Part shown: piece by piece, positions 55,801 through 64,000 of the stretch
Position numbering within the stretch: the stretch's first letter is position 1
Layout of the letters: each line of letters opens with the position of its first letter
Source of the DNA: Siphonodentalium dalli
Taxonomy: Eukaryota; Mollusca; Scaphopoda; Gadilida; Siphonodentaliidae
DNA length: 64,000 nucleotides
Direction: 5' to 3'
NCBI GenBank assembly: GCA_032622095.1
Contig: CP136065.1
Coordinates: 94,433,343 to 94,497,342 of the forward strand
Notes under the pieces: model-generated
What the model was told of the DNA's origin: nothing
The model's input: the letters and a program-made list of their open reading frames with translations, nothing else
Databases searched by the model: none
Program-made: the position numbers and the translations under genes

Positions 55801-58800
55801 CACTGATAAACAAACAGTCCACCATTCATCCCTAATAAATCACTGATAAACAAACAGTCCACCATTCATCCCGAACAAATGACTGATATACAAACAGTCC
55901 ACCATTCATCCCGAACAAATGACTAATATACAAACAGTCCACCATTCATCCCGAACAAATGACTGATATACAAACAGTCCACCATTCATCTCGAACAAAT
56001 CACTGATATACAAACAGTCCAACATTCATCCCGAACAAATCACTGATATACAAACAGTCCACCATTCATCCCGAACAAATGACTAATATACAAACAGTCC
56101 ACCATTCATCCCTAATAAATGACTAATATACAAACAGTCCACCATTCATCCCGAACAAATGACTGATATACAAACAGTCCAACATTCATCCCTAATTAAT
56201 CACTGATAAACAAACAGTCCACCATTCATCCCGAACAAATCGCTGTTATACAAACAGTCCACCATTCATCCCTAATAAATCACTAATATACAAACAGTCC
56301 ACCATTCATCCCGAACAAATGACTGATATACAAACAGTCCAACATTCATCCCGAACAAATCACTGATATACAAACAGTCCACCATTTATCCCGAACAAAT
56401 GACTAATATACAAACAGTCCACCATTCATCCCGAACAAATCACTGATAAACAAACAGTCCACCATTCATCCCTAATAAATCACTGATAAACAAACAGTCC
56501 ACCATTCATCCCGTACAAATCGCTGTTATACAAACAGTCCACCATTCATCTCGAACAAATCGCTGATAAACAAACAGTCCACCATTCATCCCGAACAAAT
56601 GACTGATATACAAACAGTCCAACATTCATCCCTAATAAATCACTAATATACAAACAGTCCACCATTCATCCCGAACAAATGACTGATATACAAACAGTCC
56701 AACATTCATCCCGAACAAATCACTGATATACAAACAGTCCACCATTCATCCCGAACAAATGACTAATATACAAACAGTCCACCATTCATCCCGAACAAAT
56801 CACTGATAAACAAACAGTCCACCATTCATCCCTAATAAATCACTGATAAACAAACAGTCCACCATTCATCCCGTACAAATCGCTGTTATACAAACAGTCC
56901 ACCATTCATCTCGAACAAATCGCTGATAAACAAACAGTCCACCATTCATCCCGTACAAATCACTGATATACAAACAGTCCAACATTCATCCCGAACAAAT
57001 GACTGATATACAAACAGTCCACCATTCATCCCGAACAAATGACTGATATACAAACAGTCCACCATTCATCCCGAACAAATGACTAATATACAAACAGTCC
57101 ACCATTCATCCCGAACAAATCGCTGATAAACAAACAGTCCACCATTCATCCCGAACAAATCACTGATATACAAACAGTCCAACATTCATCCCGTACAAAT
57201 CACTGATATACAAACAGTCCACCATTCATCCCGAACAAATGACTGATATACAAACAGTCCACCATTCATCCCAAACAAATGACTAATATACAAACAGTCC
57301 ACCATTCATCCCGAACAAATCACTGATAAACAAACAGTCCACCATTCATCCCTAATAAATCACTGATAAACAAACAGTCCACCATTCATCCCGAACAAAT
57401 GACTAATATACAAACAGTCCACCATTCATCCCTAACAAATCACTGATAAACAAACAGTCCACCATTCATCCCTAACAAATCACTGATAAACAAACAGTCC
57501 ACCATTCATCCCGAACAAATCACTGATAAACAAACAGTCCACCATTCATCCCTAATAAATCACTGATATACAAACAGTCCACCATTCATCCCTAATAAAT
57601 CACTGATAAACAAACAGTCCACCATTCATCCCTAATAAATCACTGATAAACAAACAGTCCACCATTCATCCCGAACAAATGACTAATATACAAACAGTCC
57701 ACCATTCATCCCGAACAAATCACTGATAAACAAACAGTCCACCATTCATCCCTAATAAATCACTGATAAACAAACAGTCCACCATTCATCCTGAACAAAT
57801 CACTGATATACAAACAGTCCACCATTCATCCCGAACAAATGACTAATATACAAACAGTCCACCATTCATCCCGAACAAATCACTGATAAACAAACAGTCC
57901 ACCATTCATCCCTAATAAATCACTGATAAACAAACAGTCCACCATTCATCCCGAACAAATGACTAATATACAAACAGTCCACCATTCATCCCGAACAAAT
58001 CACTGATAAACAAACAGTCCAACATTCATCCCGAACAAATCACTGATATACAAACAGTCCACCATTCATCCCTAACAAATCACTGATAAACAAACAGTCC
58101 ACCATTCATCCCGAACAAATCACTGATAAACAAACAGTCCACCATTCATCCCTAATAAATCACTGATATACAAACAGTCCACCATTCATCCCTAATAAAT
58201 CACTGATAAACAAACAGTCCACCATTCATCCCTAATAAATCACTGATAAACAAACAGTCCACCATTCATCCCGAACAAATGACTAATATACAAACAGTCC
58301 ACCATTCATCCCGAACAAATCACTGATAAACAAACAGTCCACCATTCATCCCTAATAAATCACTGATAAACAAACAGTCCACCATTCATCCTGAACAAAT
58401 CACTGATATACAAACAGTCCACCATTCATCCCGAACAAATGACTAATATACAAACAGTCCACCATTCATCCCGAACAAATCACTGATAAACAAACAGTCC
58501 ACCATTCATCCCTAATAAATCACTGATAAACAAACAGTCCACCATTCATCCCGAACAAATGACTAATATACAAACAGTCCACCATTCATCCCGAACAAAT
58601 CACTGATAAACAAACAGTCCACCATTCATCCCTAATAAATCACTGATAAACAAACAGTCCACCATTCATCCCTAATAAATCACTGATAAACAAACAGTCC
58701 ACCATTCATCCCGTACAAATTGCTGTTATACAAACAGTCCACCATTCATCTCGAACAAATCGCTGATAAACAAACAGTCCACCATTTATCCCGAACAAAT

Positions 58801-59495
58801 CACTGATATACAAACAGTCCAACATTCATCCCGAACAAATCCCTGATATACAAACAGTCCACCATTCATCCCGAACAAATGACTGATATACAAACAGTCC
58901 ACCATTCATCCCTAACAAATCACTGATAAACAAACAGTCCACCATTCATCCCGAACAAATCACTGATATACAAACAGTCCAACATTCATCCCTAACAAAT
59001 CACTGATAAACAAACAGTCCACCATTCATCCCGAACAAATCGCTGATATACAAACAGTCCACCATTCATCCCAAACAAATCACTGATAAACAAACAGTCC
59101 ACCATTCATCCCTAACAAATCGCTGATAAACGAACAGTCCACCATTCATCCCGAACAAATCGCTGATAAACAAACAGTCCACCATTCATCCCGAACAAAT
59201 CGCTGATAAATAAACAGTCCACCATTCATCCCGAACAAATCGCTGATAAACAAACAGTCCACCATTCATCCCGAACAAATCGCTGATAAACAAACAGTCC
59301 ACCATTTATCCCTAACAAATCGCTGATAAACAAACAGTCCACCATTTATCCCGAACAAATCGCTGATAAACAAACAGTCCACCATTCATCCCGAACAAAT
59401 CGCTGATAAACTAACAGTCCACCATTCATCCCAAACAAATCGCTGATAAACAAACAGTCCACCATTCATCCCGAACAAATCACTAATAAACAAAT
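46888..59495 (+). repeat. 12.6-kb satellite of 40-bp units in intron 9
   Basis: About 315 head-to-tail units of ACCATTCATCCCGAACAAAT followed by CACTGATATACAAACAGTCC with variants. Three positions vary most: CAC/CGC/GAC before TGA or TAA, GATATA versus GATAAA, and CCGAAC/CCGTAC/CCTAAT. Edge units (46888-47300, 59100-59490) use GATAAA like the single-copy seed at 4718; the centre uses GATATA. One unit near 47041 is shortened. The flanks match the dispersed element at 4130-4870. Small minus-strand ORFs are repeat by-products. Confidence 0.98.
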
Positions 59496-59741
59496 GAGAA
59501 TAATTATGCTAACGAGTCACTATATTTGATTTCTATGAGAGAATGATGTTGTGTGCTGGCAAGTTTGATATAAATTAATTAAAATAATTTCTTTGAGCTA
59601 GGTTTATTTGCTGTGCCCCCCAGCGGAGTGTTTCGCATCACTTTAAAGTGTTATCCTGGTATAGTGTGATCCCTAATTGATCATGTGGATATGGTCTTAC
59701 ACAGGGTATAGTGTGAAGAGTGCCTTAAGATGACAGCTTAA

Positions 59742-59997
59742 CCCTTTCAAGATGGGGGTAGAGTTGGTGCAGCATTAAAGATCATGTGCCAGTGCATTCT
59801 CATATATGCAAGTCTCCCATAGGGAGCTATGCATGTATAAGAGAATGCACTGCTGGCTTATAAAGTTAAGGTAAATCTTGTTATGCCAATGTATTCTCTT
59901 AGATATGTGAGGCTCCCTATGGGAGACTCGCATATATAAGAGAATGCATTGGCACAGTTTGTTTTCAACATTTAAGGAAGCTCCAGTCATATAAGGG
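59742..59997. mobile_element. Paired-hairpin TTAA MITE
   Basis: TTAA on both sides (59738-59741, 59998-60001). Ends CCCTTTCAAGATGG / CATATAAGGG. Two hairpins with GTGCCAGTGCATTCTC and CTCCCTATGGGAG centres. Confidence 0.85.
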
Positions 59998-60127
59998 TTA
60001 AGAGCTGATTTTACACTCAATCTAAACTTAAGGAAGAAATATATAATTAATAGACTGTAGGAGGTCTGCAAAAAGTATCTGATTGTGATGGTTTACTTAT
60101 TCTGTAGCTTTCTGAAATTTTGCGAAA

Positions 60128-60348
60128 ACCCTGTGCCAATGCACTCTCTTACATATGCCAGTCTCCCATAGGGTGCCTCACATATATAAGATAATGCATT
60201 GGCCTAACACTATTCACCTTGACATTTTAAGCCAGTGCCTTCTCTTATATATGCGAGGCTCCTTATGGGAGACTCGCATATATAATAGAATGCACTGGCA
60301 CAGGGTCTTTAATGTTCCACCAGCGCAGCTCCTGCCATGAAAGGATTA
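60128..60348. mobile_element. Paired-hairpin MITE, diverged
   Basis: Two hairpins starting CCCTGTGCCAATGCACTCTC and ending GAATGCACTGGCACAGGG, with CTCCCATAGGG / CCTTATGGGAG centres. The outer ends are unclear. 60349-60629 holds no gene. Confidence 0.75.
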
Positions 60349-60629
60349 AATCCATAGATATGGATCAACTGTGTATATATTTAGTTATACTGGGGAAACA
60401 GCCAGATTTTATTTTCTATCATAGCATTGAGTCAACATTTTGAAATTACTCTATTATATTTTTCTGATCTATTCTTGTTCTTGAATAGTTTGATCGGTAG
60501 TAAAGTTTAATTTACTGACATTTAATTTAGAGACTTCTTTGGGGATGAAGATGGTAAATTTTAGGCACCAAATGGGGTAAATGTTTCTGCTTAATGATGA
60601 CAATGATTAATTCTCTTGAAATATCACAG

Positions 60630-60767
60630 GATGCAGTACAATTGACGGCTGTCGTAAAAGTGGTGAGATGTGGACAGATTTCGAAGGAGAGAAATGCATC
60701 ACTCACATGTGTGAGGGACTCCGGGTCAATCTCACTTTGAAATATGTATCAAAGCAAGTATATAAAG
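60630..60767 (+). CDS. Exon 10: VWC-like cysteine module
   Basis: Acceptor AATATCACAG precedes 60630; donor GTAATT follows 60767; it is 138 nt, phase 1-1. The peptide begins GCSTIDGCRKSGEMWTDF and has CITHMC near its middle: C-x5-C ... W ... C-x4-C. It carries one NxT site (NLTL). It follows the 15.7-kb intron that holds the 40-bp satellite, so splicing must cross about 315 tandem units. Confidence 0.88.
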
Positions 60768-60869
60768 GTAATTTGTAACTTGTGATCTCCACACCCCCAA
60801 TTATAATTACATATTTTTTTGTTTTTCAGCAACTGCTTTTGCTGATCTAAGTTGACCATGGTACGCTGC

Positions 60870-62245
60870 CACTGGCCAAATTTGCCAATGGCAAAAAATA
60901 TTTTCATTTGGCTAAAAAAAAAAATTCATTTGGCAAAAAATTTGGCAAATTGGTTTTTAAATTATGTGATGTGAACTATCATCGAAGGTGGACTATCCGT
61001 TACGCATGCCGACAATGCAAAGGGAAACCCAATCAACAGATATGTCAACCTAGCAGTCAGCAGTGATATGTGACCCGCCATATCAAATCCAGTCGGAAGT
61101 CGGGATTTGTTTACCCTGTGCCAATGCATTCTCTTATATATGCGAGTCGACCATAGGTCGCCTCGCATATATAAGAGAATGCATTGGCTTAACAATTTTT
61201 TATCATTTTTTTAAAATAAATGTTTCTTACAATTTTTAGGACATAAAATAAAAAACATCCATTACCCTGCAGGGAGCCCCACACATATATAGAAGCACAT
61301 AGAAGAGTGTCGTCTGCTCATGTTTGTCTGGGGCTCTGTATGGGTGAAATTATAAAATTGTTAAAGAATACAAGAACAAATTATTAAAATTGTAAAAAAA
61401 TGTTAGGCCAATGCATTCTCTTATATATGCGAGGCGACCTATGGTCGACTCGCATATATAAGAGAATGCATTGGCACAGGGTAAAAAAATCCCGACTTCC
61501 GACTGGATTTGATATGGCGGGTCACATATGTCAAAAGTGATACATTTATGTAATTTTCTTTAGTTTTCACAAAACGGTAATACCTTTATCAAACTACCAT
61601 CAAACAGTTAATCAAACGTGGTTAAAATATTGCAGTCAGAAAAAAGAATGTTCTGTATTTATTTCATTGAGGCTGCATGGTGTAAGTAATTTGTAATAGG
61701 CTCTCAAGGTAGATTACAACACTTTGCACGGAACAGCAAAAGGTGATTATAAAATTGTTTTTACAGATAATCCCATGCGTATGCACATTACTGGCGACAC
61801 TGTACACAGCGTATTTATGATACCTGTGTGTTGTTGCCAGCGATTATAATACAATAGGTTAATCAGTCGAACGTGAATAGCGAGCAGTGGATAAATTGGT
61901 GGTTTGGCTTTGTTGCCAACTAAGACACAGGAGAAAGTAACATGTATGCTATGTATGATTGCTGTGATGACAGATACTTCAAGTTTCAAAACTGTCTTAT
62001 CAACATAATACGTAATTTCTGTTGTCGCTTAGATATTTATTTTTACTTTGATATTAATAATACTAGCTTTGTTTCACAAGCCCATTTTACCTCTGATTGT
62101 GGTTAGGTTTTACATTATATAACAACAGTAAAAAAAAATTAAAATTTCCTTCAATTTCCCCAATTATAATATACCCTCAATTAAATTTGGCAAATCATTT
62201 TGAAATTTGGCAAAACAAAATTTCATTTGGCAAAAATTTTGGCAA
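60870..62245. repeat. TTTGGCAAAA-rich inverted flanks enclosing other repeats
   Basis: TTTGGCAAAAAATTTGGCAA words at 60875-60960 recur in inverted or like form at 62185-62245 (AATTTGGCAAATCA, CATTTGGCAAAAATT). Between them lie the MITE at 61067-61528 and AT-rich sequence without a gene. Whether this is one element is uncertain. Confidence 0.45.
61067..61528. mobile_element. Paired-hairpin MITE with GACCCGCCATATC ends
   Basis: Outer inverted ends TATGTGACCCGCCATATCAA / GATATGGCGGGTCACATA, then TCCAGTCGGAAGTCGGGATT inverted likewise. Inside are the same two 75-bp hairpins as at 1391 and 43226 (61116-61190, 61405-61480). So the hairpin pair is shared by elements with different ends. Confidence 0.9.
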
Positions 62246-63085
62246 GAGAATATTTGGGTCCAGCTACAACCCTGAAGTTGACATTAAACATAAGCATTGC
62301 TGCTGGCCTGGTGCAATCATATTATACCTGTATATTGTTATCAATTCCAAGAAAATATGTCATTTCTCCTTTTCAGCTCAAATTGATAAAGTAAAGTTTC
62401 AGCCATTGCCATGCCTTGGTCTCCTTCATTGTCATCCATCCGTCTGCCTGTCAACAATTTGTTTTTGCACACCCTATCTTACTCTCAGTAATCATCGAGT
62501 ACTTGTTGAACACAATGATTGCAGCGGAATTCACTTCTTCGGGGAAACAACGCCAGCACCACATGGTTGAAAGACCGTTTGATATTCAAGATATAGAGGA
62601 TCTCTAATGAGACTCAATTCTATACAAAAGTTATTAACAGTGTGCACGAGGTGGATGAGGTTAATAAATTTTTTATAGAATTACGACAGATTTTAGATCC
62701 ATTTTATCAGATAATTACATTTTAGCAAGGAAAAATGATCTCGATACGGCTGGGGTTAAAACATATTTATATGGATTTCCTTATCACAACCAAAGAGGAA
62801 GTAAAGACATCTTCAAGAAAAGATATAGTTCCATTTTAAATGAGTCTTCTCATGTTGTCAAAATTGTTCAACCACCCTTATCACCCATGTTTATCACACA
62901 GTCAACACTAAGCAACCCAACACAAATAGAATATCATAATTATATTCTAATTAGCATAATAATAAAGGTCCGGCATTGACATCATCATCATTGCACTAAG
63001 CTCTTACATCACTGTGCATGCCTATAATACACGTGTGTCTTACTAATATATATAAGCCGGGTTTAGGGGCTAATTATGTGATAAA
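62246..63085. other. Intron 10 segment, no gene
   Basis: AT-rich. ORFs at 62097-62607 show no recognisable domain and cross repeat sequence; I do not accept them. Confidence 0.5.
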
Positions 63086-63333
63086 CAAGCCTTGAAATAG
63101 GTTGTCTGTCATTTGCAGAATGAGGTCCCCAGAGGGTGAATTTAGTGATGCTACCAGTGGGCTAGCATCACCAAATTCACCCTCTGGGGACCTCATTCTG
63201 CTTACACCTCAGCAGAATGAGGTTCCCAGAGGGTGAATTTGGTGATACTAGCCCGCTATGCGGGGTAGCATCATCAAATTCACCCTCTGGGGACCTCATT
63301 CTGCAAATGACAGACACCCTATTTCAAGGCTTG
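63086..63333. mobile_element. Foldback element with double hairpin, beside exon 11
   Basis: Ends CAAGCCTTGAAATAGG / CCCTATTTCAAGGCTTG. Two hairpins as in 29503-29750, the first with a shortened loop. No target duplication is evident. It ends 17 bp before exon 11. Confidence 0.9.
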
Positions 63334-63350
63334 GGAATGCATGTTTACAG

Positions 63351-63473
63351 GCTGTCGAGAAGGTGACCTTTGTAGAGAGGTCGGATTCACATCATCTAGC
63401 TTCTGTTTTGAGACTCAGTGTGTGCAAGAGGATGAATTTGATCAACTACCTTACTTCAAACCAATAAAAGAAG
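63351..63473 (+). CDS. Exon 11: VWC-like cysteine module
   Basis: Acceptor ATGTTTACAG precedes 63351; the donor is GTATAC at 63474; it is 123 nt, phase 1-1. It begins GCREGDLCREVGFTSSSFC and continues FETQC: C-x5-C ... C-x4-C, with F at the usual W place. A foldback element ends 17 bp before it, and a truncated MITE of another family starts about 5 bp after the exon, inside the donor consensus. The final phase-1 donor shows the gene continues beyond 64000. Confidence 0.85.
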
Positions 63474-63478
63474 GTATA

Positions 63479-63625
63479 CAATCGACTCCTTAACCACAGA
63501 AGAATTATGGGTAATTTTTCAGGATTTAGTTGGAAATATGGCTTGTTGCCATTCATCGGAAAGCTCTCAGTGAGCCATGAAAAAATCCTGAATAATAATT
63601 CTGCTGTGGTTAAGGAGTCGAGATT
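63479..63625. mobile_element. Truncated CAGTAATGC MITE in the exon 11 donor region
   Basis: Begins CAATCGACTCCTTAACCACA about 5 bp after exon 11 and ends TGTGGTTAAGGAGTCGAGATT. It lacks the terminal CAGTAATGC. Bases +6 onward of the donor are element sequence. Confidence 0.8.
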
Positions 63626-64000
63626 ACATTGATACTTTATTTTGGGGGATTTACAGCAAAGACAAACAAGAATGCACTCATAGAGATTTAAACAAACAAA
63701 AATTTAATTAAAAAATAACGTGTTTTTTTTTTTAAATTGAGCAAGGAGTTCAATCTAAAAAAATATTTTAAAATTTGAATACTTTTTTTTTTTAAATCCA
63801 AATATTTAAACGATCAAAATGTGCGTACAAAGGGGCCATCACTGAGTACAGAGCCACAGGCCACTCTGATGCTGAATAAAGGTTCCCAAAGGGAGCCTGT
63901 TTCATCTAGTACTATATTAAATAATGCACAAATGTTGGCACTCTACCAGAGTCTATTCCAGTTAATATTCCTGGCGAGGGAAGATGATTGACACTTGATC
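63626..64000. other. Intron 11 start, dispersed repeat
   Basis: 63735-63925 is a copy of the 37680-37930 repeat (GAGCAAGGAGTTCAATCTAA, CCCAAAGGGAGCCTGTTTCA). No exon is seen before the window ends. Confidence 0.6.

Noticed and set aside
46888-59495. CRISPR-like array
   Set aside because: The 40-bp units are contiguous with no unique spacers, and the context is an animal intron.
62097-62570. 157-codon ORF in intron 10
   Set aside because: It starts in TTTGGCAAAA repeat sequence, matches no family I know, and has no coding-like composition.

Overview
This window is animal nuclear DNA, AT-rich, with introns and a very high repeat load. The likely source is a lophotrochozoan, most probably a mollusc and perhaps a bivalve. 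That rests on an ApeC gene, on dispersed repeats with C-rich and GTCC-rich starts of a type I associate with molluscan genomes, and on many foldback MITEs. No species is claimed.

One host gene runs on the + strand through almost the whole window. I reconstruct eleven exons: a putative signal-peptide exon (to 1151), then 4880-5014, 7361-7474, 29373-29489, 34941-35057, 36280-36585, 39768-39986, 43499-43645, 44800-44922, 60630-60767 and 63351-63473, continuing off the right edge. Every internal exon has AG/GT borders and is phase 1-1, so they join in one frame of about 536 codons. Exons 6-8 together encode a full apextrin C-terminal (ApeC) domain. The other internal exons each encode one small cysteine module, mostly C-x5/6-C ... 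C-x4-C with a central W, resembling half of a VWC domain. The product looks like a secreted, modular ApeC protein of the kind linked to innate recognition.

The introns hold the most unusual features. Three exon borders have been amplified into intronic minisatellites: the exon 2 donor (69-bp unit), the exon 4 acceptor (about 62 bp) and the exon 5 donor (about 114 bp). In each, only the site at the unique exon edge keeps the reading frame. A fourth array, 12.6 kb of a 40-bp unit, fills intron 9 and grew from the core of a dispersed element whose single-copy relative lies at 4700-4870.

Intron 3 carries a nearly complete Ngaro-type tyrosine-recombinase retrotransposon (10665-19127) with split direct repeats and SGNH hydrolase, gag-like, RT/RNase H and recombinase ORFs. 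It sits in one arm of an old inverted repeat whose other arm preserves the empty site. A 3.5-kb near-identical tandem duplication (18897-24628), which lost 1.3 kb from its first copy, overlaps it. A TA-flanked element with a two-exon minus-strand gene lies inside the other arm.

Intron 4 holds a 4.8-kb element with TTA flanks and a decayed hAT/ZNF862-like ORF, itself invaded by two hAT MITEs with 8-bp target duplications. Foldback MITEs of several families lie within 5-45 bp of exons 4, 8, 9 and 11, so splice signals are hemmed in by potential hairpins.
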